A stretch of 64,000 nucleotides of DNA, taken from NCBI GenBank assembly GCA_036365455.1, contig JAWQUS010000008.1:14739501-14803500 (forward strand). The letters run 5' to 3'. This DNA comes from Macrosoma leucophasiata (lineage: Eukaryota; Arthropoda; Insecta; Lepidoptera; Hedylidae). Shown here one piece after another: positions 22,119 through 32,641 of the stretch. The notes under the pieces were generated by a model, which was not told the origin of the DNA, did not search any database, and saw only the letters and a program-made list of their open reading frames with translations. Each line of letters begins with the position of its first letter. Positions within the stretch are counted from its first letter, which is position 1. The position numbers and the translations under genes are program-made.

Positions 22119-22650
22119 ATGTTGTAAAATTAGTCAATCGTTCATGCGTCTGTCAGAACCACATAGGTACATACCTAAGTCATTGATCCCTTTCTAAATC
22201 TCTTTAAAAGATTAGCAACTAGCATCGACAACACAACGTGGGTGTAAAAGAAAAAAAAACCTACATTAATAATTCACCCACCGCATGAGTTGCGTGGGTA
22301 ATTAAATTAATATTAATTAAATGGCCAAAAAGAAACACGTTAATATTTCATACTTAATTATTTGATAATGACCTTGCATTCACATCCATATACGAGTATG
22401 TAAGTATGTACCAAGAAAAACCATAGTGGTTTTTTCTCCTGGTAGGTTTTCTTACTTGGTTAAAATATAAAGTACGTACCTACCTGCATTTAAAGATTAC
22501 AGACAGAAAATAAAACTACATTGTTGCATCCTAGTTATCATAGTAGGTACCTAATATTTTAAAATACATATTGAAACCAAAAATATTACGGAGAAACTAC
22601 TATACCTATGAAACCCAATGGTGACAAATGCAATAATATTTGTAGATGTT

Positions 22651-23602
22651 GAGGATAACAACACAACAACACAAGAGCAACACGGGCAACCGGCCGCAGC
22701 GGGCCGGAGGGGAGTAGCCATATGCAGGCTTTCCACTCTGTCAAAGTACAAGCACAGGTGTGCCTGTACCTGTCGCCTAAATGTGTGCGTAAAATTATTT
22801 ACGTTTTTTGTTCAAGTCAAGTTTCAATAGGTTTCAAGGTACGCGTTTCGTAGTAATAGACGATTTTTGTAGTGTGTGTATGTCACACGTATTTCTCCCC
22901 GCAAAAAATTACAGACTGTTTTGCATCGGTAATAAACGCTATGGCTAGTCCTCGTAAACTTGTATAAAGTGATCTGTGGCTCATCCCCTCCGGTCCGCCG
23001 CGGCCGTTGGCTAGGGTTACCACCTCTTAGGTGTCTAAATCCGGGAGAAAAAAAACCATTGAATGTAATAACTTTTTATTTTATTTTGAATTAACAACAA
23101 CATAGAAAAAATTGTATTTAATCAAAATACGACACAAGTGCATGTTTTGCTGTTAGATACAGACTAATAAGCGAACGAATGAAACTTATAACAAACAAAT
23201 TTTAATGAGGAACGAAAATGAGTGAGACAAAGACGACACAATCTCTCACGCACGTGGCTCAGAAAGAGAATAAAATTAAGTAGGTACCTACACGCACGCA
23301 AATCAGTTTATACGAAACTAGTCAGCTACCCACTGCCGAGTAGTGGAATCAGTGGCGAGATAGTGGCGAGAAGGCTGCAAGAATACTGCCGAGAATTTAC
23401 GCCGCTCTTAGCCATTTCGACATCGCGTGTCATTACTTTTGAACAACTTGGTATTCCGGGAGAATTTAGTATATTTTAAATGCCTTCCGGGAGACGGGAG
23501 ATTTTAATTTTCTTAGCTCGAATCCGGGAGACTCCCGGAATTCCGGGAGAGGTAGCAACCCTACCGATGGGCCGTGTTACTGTGTTACTCTATGGAGGAT
23601 AA
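22651..23602. mobile_element. Rep-B MITE interrupted by another hAT-type element
   Basis: The Rep-B sequence runs from about 22670 (gagcaacacgggcaaccggc) to 23011 and resumes at 23564-23594 (ccgatgggccgtgtt, then ctctatg). The target duplication gaggataa is seen at 22651-22658 and 23595-23602; 11 extra bases of caacacaacaa-type sequence lie between it and the left terminus. The interior landmarks agree with the copy at 7623. The inserted element is listed separately. Confidence 0.75.
23012..23563. mobile_element. hAT-type element nested in Rep-B (552 bp)
   Basis: The ends tagggttaccacct and aggtagcaaccctac are imperfect inverted repeats of the same TAGGGTTGCCACC class as 21392-21970. The subterminal blocks repeat the palindrome ccgggag/ctcccgg several times on the right and once on the left. 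The flanking 8 bp, ccgttggc and ccgatggg, differ at two positions and lie within the Rep-B terminus. No transposase motif was found in the interior; the 85-aa frame at 23222-23479 is unrecognised. Confidence 0.7.
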
Positions 23603-24043
23603 TAAGTATTAATAAGTAAGCATGGTGCATTGATATACAAAGGGTTTTTGTATATCAATGGCATGGTGTCATATAAAGTCTATTCAAAATCATTTTGTAC
23701 TGCCAGGCAAATAGTATACGGAGAAAATGAAAAGTAGGTAAGTATATTGATATGTGAATGATAATAAAGTACCTACTAGTCCTACGACTACGAAACGCAC
23801 CTCAGTAATCATTGATGATGACGACAAACAATTATTTGATATAGGTACCTACTTAGGTAAGTAACTTAAGTTAAACATAATACCTACTACTATTTATAAG
23901 TAAGTAAGAATTGTATTACTGTGCGTATTTTGTTTGATTTTCTATAACTACTTCGATTTAAAAAAATGATGTAAGTATTTTTTTGACACATCACTTCTCA
24001 ATATAATCTACACCTGACTGCCGTCATCTGCCGTAAATTAAGC
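23603..24043. other. no gene; small hairpin
   Basis: A hairpin at 23628-23660 has 14-bp arms (cattgatatacaaa) and a 5-nt loop. Otherwise AT-rich with TAGGTACCTA words. Confidence 0.5.
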
Positions 24044-24304
24044 TCAGCAAAATCGCTGCATTCCGAATACTATCCATTTAATGTCGGACTTGTTACCTTG
24101 ATACTTAAATGCAACGTGTTCCCTCGCTTTAATGAGGAAAGCAAAAATTTTCCACTGGATACCGGTCGTGTGCGTCAACCGGTCTGCCACCGACAGGGTT
24201 TCTACCAGACGAGCGACCGCACCGAGCTGAGCAGTCAATATGCGCCCTAGTAGGTCAATGGAGGGCTTGCAACACTTGCACGTGTTCTGAAGCTCATGAA
24301 GCAA
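24044..24304 (-). CDS. unrecognised open frame, possibly an exon or element remnant
   Basis: The minus-strand frame is open for 86 codons and is clearly richer in GC than its surroundings. It contains CKCCKPSIDLLGRILTAQLG and then AVARLVETLSVADRLTH. There is a strong acceptor-like tract (tttcttcatacag) just upstream on the minus strand and another AG right before NTCKC. A GT follows the codons for FKYQ. If spliced at the second AG it would keep phase 0 with the exon at 60792, but nothing proves inclusion. There is no start codon with good context and no domain that I recognise; it may equally be a fragment of an old element. Confidence 0.25.
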   Translation of the reverse strand: MLHELQNTCKCCKPSIDLLGRILTAQLGAVARLVETLSVADRLTHTTGIQWKIFAFLIKAREHVAFKYQGNKSDIKWIVFGMQRFC

Positions 24305-24914
24305 ATATTAAATCTCACTGTATGAAGAAAGATAATAAAAATATGAAAAAGTATAAGCAAAAGATTGTTGCTTTCACATAAAACAAACTAAACCTGTTCG
24401 AAATTCAGTTTTGTAACTTATGAATATAATTTATGAGTCAATTATACTACCTTGGAGGATAACATGTTAAGATTGAAAATCGCAGAGTAATCAAATTCCG
24501 AACAGGTAGGTATAATGAGGCAATACTGGTAAAATCTGCTGCAAACCAGTTGGTTAACGGTACGGCTTTCAAGGATCGTGCATTGATTAAATAAACGTTC
24601 ATCGCTAATAAAATGCAATGAATGCAACTTTAACAAAGACGCATAATGAAATGTTGAAAACGACGGGTTCTAGACAAATAAGAGGAAAAAATCATATTAA
24701 ATAATTATTTTGTTGTGGACTAAATTTACAAAACTATAATTAGGTATAACTTTACCGTAGATGTGACGTTATACCTACTACAAACGTAACAACTATGAGT
24801 GACGTTTTTTGATAATAAGTACCTAAGTAGAGTAAGTACATATTGTACTTCTTGGTTTTTTGGTTTAATATAATATTTTCGGTGTAGTAGGTATTATAGG
24901 TATAGTATCTCGTT
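24305..24914. other. no feature seen
   Basis: AT-rich; a 64-aa minus frame at 24442-24636 has no motif. Confidence 0.4.
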
Positions 24915-25085
24915 CGGTAAGAGACTTCGTCCGCGTGAGAATTTATGATTGTTCAGTATCTATCCGGACGAAGTCGTGAGCGCAGCTAGTACAAAAGTAG
25001 CCTAAGTTACTCCATAGTACATAGGCCATCTGCCAGTGAAAGTCCCGTCAAAATCGGTTGCGAGATTAGCCGAAACAAATAGACA
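24915..25085 (+). repeat. Rep-C copy 3, truncated
   Basis: Contains gagacttcgtccgcgtgaga, ggacgaagtcgtgagcgcag and tgccagtgaaagtcccgtc. It stops within the acagacagacaaa segment, where Rep-B sequence takes over at about 25086. Confidence 0.65.
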
Positions 25086-25222
25086 GACAAACGATTTTTG
25101 TAGTGTGTGTGTGTCACACGCTTTTCCCCCCGCAAAAAAGACATACTGTTTCGCATCGGTAATAACCACTATGACTTCTCCCCTCCGGTCTGCCGCGGCC
25201 GGTGGTCCGTGTTGCTCTATGG
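25086..25222. mobile_element. Rep-B right half
   Basis: Starts inside Rep-B (cgatttttgtagtgtgtgtg) and continues to its right terminus (ccctccggtctgccgcggcc, then gttgctctatg). The left half is missing. The join to Rep-C occurs in a region of shared short words. Confidence 0.65.
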
Positions 25223-25224
25223 GT

Positions 25225-25390
25225 GATAAGGTAACGTACGGCCCTGTGATTTGACCTTAGTAATGGCAATGCATGTGCGTTAAAATCGCTGATTTTTATG
25301 CAAATCTTATTATTATCTATTACTGTACTTATTTACCTATCAATGTGATTACTGTTTGCCACTGCATGACATAAATAATGTAAAGTGCTC
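25225..25390 (+). repeat. Rep-A fragment
   Basis: Retains ggtaacgtacggccctgtga, ttaaaatcgctgatttttat and a tail caatgtgattactgtttgcc. Highly diverged. Confidence 0.45.
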
Positions 25391-26046
25391 GTCACACACT
25401 ATGTGAACTAACGTGAACTCATTTTAGTTTTCCTTGAGCCACCGTCATGAAGGCCACGCGTCGGCTCATAGCTGGTAATTGTAAGGAAGCTCGGGATTCA
25501 CGTGGGTATATTACGCATTACGAGGTTATTCCCGCCATATCAGATTACAGGTAAGGTTTAAGGTTATTACGAATTTTTATACACAAGTAAGTATGTCATG
25601 TCAACGATTTTTACCGCAACACGTTAAGTAGGTATAACATTTTCATTTATTTACCTGCTTTGCTGTGCACTGTATTCGAGTATGTAAGTAGGTAGGTATT
25701 ATTATACGATGCATTAATTACTGCTGCTTTACCTCTATAATTACTGCAAAACTTTACCGGGTATTTGTCGCAGGTAGGCATTGATACCAATAGTTGGAAT
25801 CAAAAACTAGCAGAAATTATAAAATTTTCTATTTCATTTATAATTAAACAGGTATTAGGGTGGATTTAGCCTCCAAAGAAGGTTATGGGGACGGTTTATA
25901 ATAATAGGGATGAGGATGAGTAAGTACATAGTGTATATACTATATGGGGTGGTATTATGGCCAAGTTTTTAGCACTTTGGATGATAGACCTCATATGATA
26001 GACGTGTGATGTATGCTTGTATGATTTAGTGCATAAATCGTGGCCA
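25391..26046. other. no feature seen
   Basis: No motif-bearing frame or repeat recognised. Confidence 0.4.
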
Positions 26047-26410
26047 CACAAAATTCAAAATTCAAATCATTTATTTCAAATTGGTCTACAAGGACACTTT
26101 TGCATTGTCTGGTATTTGCATTATAAGCTACCTAGAGAGAATGACTTATAATAATAATACAATAGTTATAAATAAATACCAATTTAATAATAATATTTAA
26201 CCGATACGTGAATTATCAAATTTTCAATTCCTTCGTAGAAGAAAATGAAAAATCTGTTCGTCATAATCATAGTCATTCACTTAGCAGAGTTCCAAGTGCA
26301 TGCACTACTGAGAAGAACTCCGCTACCCAACAAACTCAGCGTGGTGCTCTTTTGTCAAAACCTTAGATTTAATACAAATATTATTACATACAAAACCGGT
26401 GGACCAGAAA
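26047..26410 (-). repeat. LINE 3'-UTR fragment
   Basis: Minus-strand 3' terminus: the plus strand shows aaaattcaaaattcaaatca then tttatttcaa, the complement of an attttgaa-type LINE tail. It continues with the block attcacttagcagagttcca, agaactccgctacccaac and gctcttttgtc shared with 1-230 and, weakly, 45299-45375. The short open frame at 26245-26505 with a signal-peptide-like start is antisense to this UTR and is not taken as a gene. Confidence 0.6.
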
Positions 26411-26504
26411 GTCGGGAAACATATTTTTACATTTTAAACATATTGTATTGTATTATATTGTATGGCCCCGTAACAACTTATCGCAGAGATTGGTATAACA
26501 ACTA

Positions 26505-26641
26505 AGGTGTCGGGGGGTGACAACGCATCAGCATTTTGACTTCTGGTCTTTATGTTACCCACATAAAAGTCTATAGGCTGCAGTCATTCATCACTTAACA
26601 TGAACGTGAACTGCTTGCCCCCTTCATCACATAAAAAATAG
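26505..26641 (+). repeat. Rep-A tail fragment
   Basis: Carries tgacaacgcatcagcatttt, gacttctggtcttta, gtctataggctgcagtcatt and gaactgcttgccccc. Confidence 0.55.
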
Positions 26642-26644
26642 GTA

Positions 26645-27006
26645 TAATAATAATAAATAATAATGGCAACCCATTATACGTCCCACTGCTGGGCACGAGT
26701 CTCTCCCCTTTTTTTTTTTTTGGTTTGAGTCCTGGAGCTTACTCCACCACGCTGCTCCAATGCGGATTGGTGGTGGTGGGTGGGTTAGTGGCCAACCCAC
26801 TGTCGGATGTTTTCAAACCGCCCATAAGGCCTCCGACAAGGTTTAACGACTGCTATCCGTCGATAGCAACCGGAACCCTCCGAAGCACGGAAACGCGCAT
26901 TTCATTTTCCACTAGCGGTCACCCATCACACTACCCGACTGCGCCCGTAGTGCTTAACCGAGCAGATCGCTTACAATCTACACCAGCCAATGAGCCATGC
27001 GCGCAT
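26645..27006 (-). repeat. 5S rRNA-derived SINE
   Basis: On the minus strand the head (27006 to about 26911) contains gttaagcactacgggcgcag (from 26958) followed by tgatgggtgaccgc. This matches the 5S rRNA internal control region, including the C-box-like gatgggtgacc at 26927-26917. The body continues to a LINE-like tail with ccaatccgcattggagcagc, an A-run (26720-26709) and cccagcagtgggacgtataa, ending in an (ATT)-type microsatellite. SINEs with 5S heads form the SINE3 class. The head has diverged too far from 5S to be a working rRNA gene. Confidence 0.75.
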
Positions 27007-27629
27007 CAAAAAAAAAAACAAAAAAAAAAAGTATATATGCTATATGCTGTGAACTTCGACGACGGACGTGGATTAGTCTATAGATCTAAGGGTTGTGGAG
27101 TGTTATCCACCATTATTGGCCCACCACACCGTGTTCATAAAGATGCGTATGCAGGTATACATATTAATGCAGATCCTCGCGAGGTATTGAATTTAGACGA
27201 CAGGCACTCGTCAGGAATTAGCTACACATTGCTAGATATGACTAAGTATTACCTACCTATTGCCGGATTCATGACTAGGTACTCGAAGAATTGGTCAAAC
27301 ATCCTTGTCCATATCGTTAAACAATATTTATTCAATGTGCCGATCAAGGCACCTACATCATGTTGTAGACAATAGACAGTACTTACCTGTAATATTTCAT
27401 AGCATTTTATGGCAATGTCGATCATTTTATCTCGTAGTCAATTTTACTTTTCACTATGTATTTTTAATAGATATAATAATAAACCTATTATATCTAATAA
27501 TATGAGTTAGGTACCCTCTAGATATGTAATCAGTTAAATAAAACATCATAATTACCGCACAGCATCGGGTTTTTTGTCTATCAATGACAGCATCTCAAAA
27601 AGTTGGTAAGTATCATCTATACATCTAAA
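27007..27629. other. no confident gene
   Basis: An open frame continues from antisense SINE sequence to 27375. Its second half (LYAVNFDDGRGLVYRSKGCG onward) shows no known domain, intron border or promoter, so it is regarded as chance. AT-rich beyond that. Confidence 0.4.
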
Positions 27630-27940
27630 TATACAAATAAATAAAATTGGAGTGTCTGTTTGTAATCTAAAAATAACCGCTTTTTACTAAATGCATATGT
27701 ATGTATACACGGTACATATACCAATACAAAATTTATTTAAATTTTTGTCTGTCTGTCTGTTTGGCGGGGCTAATCTTGGGAACAGCTTTACCGATTTTGA
27801 CGGGACTTTCACTGAGAGATAGCTGATGTAATAAGGAGTGACTTAGGCTACTTTGATACTAGCTGCGCCCACAACTTAGTCCGGGTAGATACTGAACAAT
27901 TATAAATTCTCACGAGGACGAATTCGCGGGCACAGCTAGT
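27630..27940 (-). repeat. Rep-C copy 4
   Basis: Reverse orientation, complete: tacaaataaataaaattgga at left, the (TCTG) run near 27747, gattttgacgggactttcac centrally and ttcgcgggcacagctagt at right. Confidence 0.75.
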
Positions 27941-29189
27941 TTATAATAAAGTCGTTTCTGGTAGGCTGACCGCACATTGGAGTCAGACTGTTTTGTCTGC
28001 GCGACACGCTGCACACTGAGACATTATGAGACAAAAATGTCTCGTCTACTCGTCTAATTCATATACCTACCTACCTACCTAGATTTGGTAGTTACTAACT
28101 ACTAAGAGTTATGACTCGAAAACGAAATTTAAATAAATGTAGGTACCTATTATATTTTGTATGGATGAGTACCAAGTGATTAAGTACCTACTTTTCTAGA
28201 ATGTAGGTAGAAGCAAAAAATAAATCTACACAAACAAAATTAATACAGAGCGAAGAAGACAAGTCTATGGAGAGAAAAAATATTAAAAAATGACACAAAA
28301 ATAAAAATAAAGCAATAAGGTATGAAAATATTGTTGAAACAAATTCAAATTAATGTATGTCTGTATGAATGAAACAATGTGTACGTACGCCAGCAACGCG
28401 GAAATAAAGTTGTTATTCCTTGTGCTACTGCACTGTTTGTTTACAAAATCACACACGATTCGATGTGATGGCGTAGAAAATTATTGAAATGTTTTAATTT
28501 TGTGTATTGAATCATTCGATTCTGAATGATTCAGTATACTAAAAAAACACATTGAATATTTTGAAAAGTTGTAATGATTTCCTGTATCTTTACTTGCGAA
28601 CTGTAAACTGGAATCACATACACATGGTTCAATCATGTGTTGTAGGTATATTATTGTTTTATATATATTGTTACCCAATGGGCTTGCAACATATAGGTAA
28701 TATCATTGTTGTTACCCCAGTATAAGTACTTAGGTAGGTATGTGATACCAGTTAGAGCTCGCACCTAATGGACGTATGTAGATAAGTTGATAGAATTGAA
28801 AGACTTAAGCAATTTATTAAAAAGCCAACATTTTAAGACATTATTAAGTGATTAGGGAGGTCACTGTCAATTTAGTCGTTTTTTTATTGGTGTGTTTCAC
28901 TGAAAAAGGCTACATTGTGCAAAAAATGGTTGCATTTCAAGATAAATAAATGTTTGCTGTCCATTGGTCACATCATGGTGTGCCTGGGCGAGATCAATGA
29001 TAGATAAGAAATCTTTCGTCCATATTCGATATGGACTGTTAATTCTGTTAAAATCGCGTCCACTTCATGAAATGGTTGAAGCGCTGTAAGCGCGTTGTTT
29101 ATGAGTCAAAATCGCGCCCACTGACAGACGAGTAGAAGGGTACACGCGCAAAATTCTATGGATGATTTATATTAAAAAAGCGGGTAAGT
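27941..29189. other. no gene; diverged short repeats
   Basis: 28627-28765 shares scattered words (ggttcaatcatgtgttg, ttattgttttat) with 18262-18350. The word caaaatcgcg(t/c)ccact occurs twice near 29050 and 29107. No coding signal was seen. Confidence 0.4.
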
Positions 29190-29272
29190 GCGAGACGGAC
29201 TCGCGTTCATAGGGTTCCGTACAATAAATTAATTTCCCATGTTGTCATAAATATCGTAAGCTTTTTTTTATG
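29190..29272 (-). repeat. tagggttcc repeat, short fragment
   Basis: The words gtgcgagacggactcgcgtt and catagggttccgtacaata belong to the outer part of the same family as 12332 and 61797. Confidence 0.4.
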
Positions 29273-29552
29273 TTGGTAATGGAAGTGGCAAACAGGCATG
29301 CAGTTCACATTGATGTTGAAGTGATGACTGCAGCCTATAGACACCCACATAAAGACCAAGGTCAAAATGCAGATGCGTTACCACTCCTGAGGCCTAAGGT
29401 GTTATGCATCTGTGCCGGAAATTACAGGGCCGTACATTACCGCCTGACCGGAACACGATAGTGCTGAACACTACCATTTAGCGGCAAGTAAATTAGGTAA
29501 TGCGGTGGTGCCTACGCTCGCGAACTCCGTCACTGGAGCTCTACCACCAGTA
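29273..29552 (-). repeat. Rep-A copy, nearly complete
   Basis: Reverse orientation: aatggaagtggcaaacaggc, tgatgactgcagcctataga, aatgcagatgcgttaccact, cctgaggcctaaggtgtt, tgccggaaattacagggccg, tgaccggaacacgatagtgc, tgaacactaccatttagcgg, tgcggtggtgcctac and gctcgcgaactccgtcactg. With 33368-33650 it defines the family. Confidence 0.75.
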
Positions 29553-30700
29553 AAATAAAAAGGTTCTAATCTAATGGGTTTTCCTGTAATCTATAGCTTC
29601 TAAACAACTATTTTCGCAATGTTTTTCAAAATTCTAGGCCTAACGGTTTCAGAAATTATCAATATTCGTCTATTATAAATTGCTTACCTACTTACTAATT
29701 TAGTTTGAAAACTTTTATCTATATCCCCAATTTATTCCCCAAAAGTGCCCACTATGTATGAAATCTACTTATTTTTATTACACGTTCCTATTAACTTATG
29801 TGTAACAAGTACGAAATTTCAACTAGGTAAATCGATTCACTACTTTCGGAAAAAGTCGGAGATTTTCTCTTCATTCCGATCAGCGGACGGGCAAACCAAA
29901 CAAACAGGTGATGTTATAAGGCTACCGTTTTTTCTTTTTAGGTATAGTACGGAACCCTTAAAATTTGGCACAACATTTCGTCAATAACCAATTAAGCCTA
30001 CAGATACCTACCTACTTGTGGAAACATTTTAAATTGATCCTGTTATAAATACAAAGTGATTGTGGACACGTGCTATGTTTTATTCACGTCATCACGTGCG
30101 ACCGGTTTGCGCGTGGTTTTCATACTTAATACCATCGTCTCCATATCTAATATTTATTTCCTTAATACTTGGTCTCAGCAACCATAATGTTAACTGTCAA
30201 TTATCCTTCAATTACATTCATTACTTGCTTATTTAATTTTCTTCTAATCTCAATAATTAAAGTACACTAAATGCTTTTACAAATGTTGCACTCTTCGATC
30301 AACACAAGTACCTACCTAAAGTAGAAAGAATCACGGCACATGACATTAATTTGTACAGTAAAAAGGTACAAGGTAAGACAGCTCAGAAATATTTTAAAGG
30401 AAACCTAAAGAACTTTTGCTGGTAAATATTGAAAATATTTTTAAATGACCGGAATAAAAACTGTCTTTCCTAACAACTGTAGAGGCACACTTACAAAATT
30501 TCGATTTTAAACTTTTTATTCCGCAGAGCAAAAATATTTTAAATACTAGGAAATGGTCTTCATGCAAGGTTTACACTGGCTTAGTACTACATATTCACAT
30601 AAGAAACATATTATTATGTTTACAAAAAGTATTAAATCTATATGTAACCTACATTGTATTTCATATCTATTACTTTTTATTTATTTCTTAAAAATGTAAT
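29553..30700. other. no gene seen
   Basis: A tagggttcc-family edge lies near 29885-29965 (cagcggacgggcaaaccaaa, aggctaccgttttttc, acggaaccct). The remainder is AT-rich without signal. Confidence 0.45.
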
Positions 30701-30744
30701 TATTCAGAGGTATCTTATCTAGGTAGATAAGATACCTCTGAATA
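30701..30744. repeat. perfect 21-bp inverted repeat, 2-nt loop
   Basis: Arms 30701-30721 (tattcagaggtatcttatct plus a) and 30724-30744 are exact complements around gg. Confidence 0.85.
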
Positions 30745-31204
30745 CCTTTGATATAGGTATATCAAAACTAAAAATGGCTATTTTCCTTAAGACGAATTAA
30801 ATTAGTTATTAAATAGTTCTAAAATATCACTCACTATGCAAACACATTCACACAGGTAAGACACAGGTAGGTATTTCCCCGCTTTATCTTGAATATTTTA
30901 GATTTAATCGCAGGTTTAGGCAATTTGTATGCAACAAATAAATCTTTTGGTATTTATGCGTGTAGTCTAGTTGGTACCGGTACCTACTTTTTCAAGGAAA
31001 GTATTCTTACTAAAATAAAACAATGTTCGAAAGTGGTGTTACACTTTCCGAAAAGAACAAAAGATAACAGCACTCAATAGGCCTGCTCTCGGACGGCAAA
31101 GACCTAAGATTCGATCGACGCGCGACGGTTAGGGAGGTTAAAATAATTATTTAACTGGTTGTAGAGTTCCAAGTGTAGGAAGGAGTTCGAAGGCATGGGC
31201 ATAG
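30745..31204. other. no gene; Rep-A edge at right
   Basis: No motif-bearing frame. The 31185-31204 stretch (atgggcatagtgttcagcc context) is the Rep-A sequence into which Rep-B inserted. Confidence 0.4.
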
Positions 31205-31510
31205 TGTTCAGCCATAGAGCAACACGGGCTACCGGCCGACCGGAGTGGAGTAGCCATGGCGTTTATTACCGATGCAAAACAGACTGTATTTTTTTGCGGC
31301 AGGAATTTGTGTGACACGCACAGAACAAGAATCGTGTATTTCTACGAAACTCACACCTTGACTTTAACAAAATACATAAACAATTTCACGCATACTTTAA
31401 ACATCTCGGACCCACTTGGGCTTGTACTTTGACAGAGGGGAAAACCTGCATATGGCTACTCTCCTCCAGTCTGCCGAGGCCGGTGGCCCGTGATGCTCTA
31501 TGTGTTCAGC
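31205..31510. mobile_element. Rep-B, complete hAT-type MITE (290 bp)
   Basis: The element 31213-31502 runs from catagagcaacacgggctac to gtgatgctctatg and is flanked by the exact 8-bp repeat tgttcagc (31205-31212, 31503-31510). The duplicated target is a piece of Rep-A (tagtgttcagcactat), so Rep-A was here first. The family body (acaccttgactttaacaaaa, gtactttgacagagggg) is well preserved. Confidence 0.9.
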
Positions 31511-31536
31511 ACTATGCACTATCGTATTCCGGTTAG

Positions 31537-31618
31537 ATCAAAGAGCAACACGGGCTACCGGCCGCGGCAGTGAGCCGGAGCCTAGCCGCCGCGGCCGGTG
31601 GCCCGTATTGCTCTATGC
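31537..31618. mobile_element. Rep-B miniature (82 bp)
   Basis: Only the two termini remain, joined back to back: aagagcaacacgggctaccg, gccgcggcagtgagccgg, then agccgccgcggccggtggcc, gtattgctctatg. The whole interior is deleted. No target duplication was seen. It sits 27 bp from the full-length Rep-B copy and, like it, within a Rep-A copy. Confidence 0.7.
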
Positions 31619-31620
31619 TA

Positions 31621-31705
31621 TACAAGCATGCAGTTCACATAGATGCTAAGTGATGACTGCAGCCTATAAACATCAACACAAAAACCAAAGTTCAAAATGC
31701 ATTGC
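31621..31705 (-). repeat. Rep-A tail fragment
   Basis: Carries caagcatgcagttcacatag, taagtgatgactgcagccta and ttcaaaatgcattgc. With 31503-31536 (cactatcgtattccggttag) it is the remainder of the Rep-A copy split by Rep-B insertions. Confidence 0.55.
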
Positions 31706-31774
31706 AATATTCGTAACATAAAAAATATCGATATATATATATTTTTATCTTGCTTGACATGTATATCAATTGTT

Positions 31775-31864
31775 ATTCACTTTAATTTATTTTGTTTGTT
31801 TTTGACGTGTCATAAGAGGTGCCTGTCACCCTAAATGAATAAATGAGTTTCTGATTCTGATTCT
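31775..31864 (+). repeat. LINE 3' end with (gattct) tail
   Basis: Matches 14503-14593 and the complement of 45036-45115: ttcactttaatttattttgt, gacgtgtcataagaggtgcc, aaatgaataaatgagtttct, then gattctgattct. Confidence 0.75.
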
Positions 31865-31919
31865 ATTGATATTTTAATAGTAAATTATTTCACGCAATTT
31901 ACGTAAAATGTATACTTAC

Positions 31920-32640
31920 AATGCAGACAATGCCGTCTCTACCATAAGGGCACTCGGGGCCAGTGCCCAGGGCCCCCATCCTCAGAGGGCCCCGAAGGAC
32001 CGACAATTTCTCTCACATAAAACACTGTTGAGATGAGATACTAGTTTACAATGCACATTTTAGTATATTTATCAAACTCTAACCAAAATCAATTCCTACA
32101 TTTGTCGCTTTAAGTATTTCATGTAGATAAACTTTGTCTTTCACAACAAGTAAATTGACAGAATACATAATTTAAAAATGATTACGATACATGATGTTGT
32201 ACGAGTAGCTAAATAAATAGGTATATATTTAAAATAATCCGTCACGAAACTTAACGTGTCAGACTAAATTCCACGCGAGCGAAGCCGTGGGCAAAAGCTA
32301 GATTATCACGTCGATCAAATGATCGACGTTCGTGCAACGGGAAAAGTAGGTAGGTACAACCGTACAATGCACCCGTGCGTAATATTTATGTGAGAGAAAT
32401 TGTCGGTCCTTCGGGGCCCTCTGAGGATGGGGGCCCTGGGCACTGGCCCCGAGTGCCCTTATGGTAGAGACGACATTGTGCGTGTGTGTGTGTGTGTGTG
32501 TGTGAGTGTGTAATAAAGCAGATCGCAGTGAAAAAAAATGAATAGTTCGCTTTCTTTACATATCCAAAAGGGCCCCGAATTCTTGTGTGCCCAAGGGCCC
32601 CCGCATAGACGGCATAGTTTAAGACGGCCCTGAATGCAGA
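31920..32640. mobile_element. hAT-type element (705 bp) with internal inverted end
   Basis: The element 31928-32632 is flanked by identical 8-bp aatgcaga (31920-31927, 32633-32640). The ends are caatgccgtct and, in complement, cagggccgtct. The first 95 bp of the left side (31927-32021, with gcactcggggccagtgccca) recur in inverted orientation at 32385-32479 with one mismatch, giving a large internal hairpin. After that comes a (GT)n microsatellite (32482-32505) and a second, diverged terminus (caagggcccccgcatagacg). Inside at 32270-32302 lies a scrap of the ctagcttttgc repeat. No transposase was found. Confidence 0.8.
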
Positions 32641-32641
32641 C

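Noticed and set aside
26245..26505. Short frame with a signal-peptide-like N-terminus
   Set aside because: The sequence is antisense to a LINE 3' UTR that also occurs at 1-230 and near 45300.
26725..27375. 216-codon open frame, the second longest in the window
   Set aside because: Its first half is antisense to the 5S-derived SINE and its LINE-like tail, and it crosses an A-rich run. The second half has no domain, promoter or splice signals.
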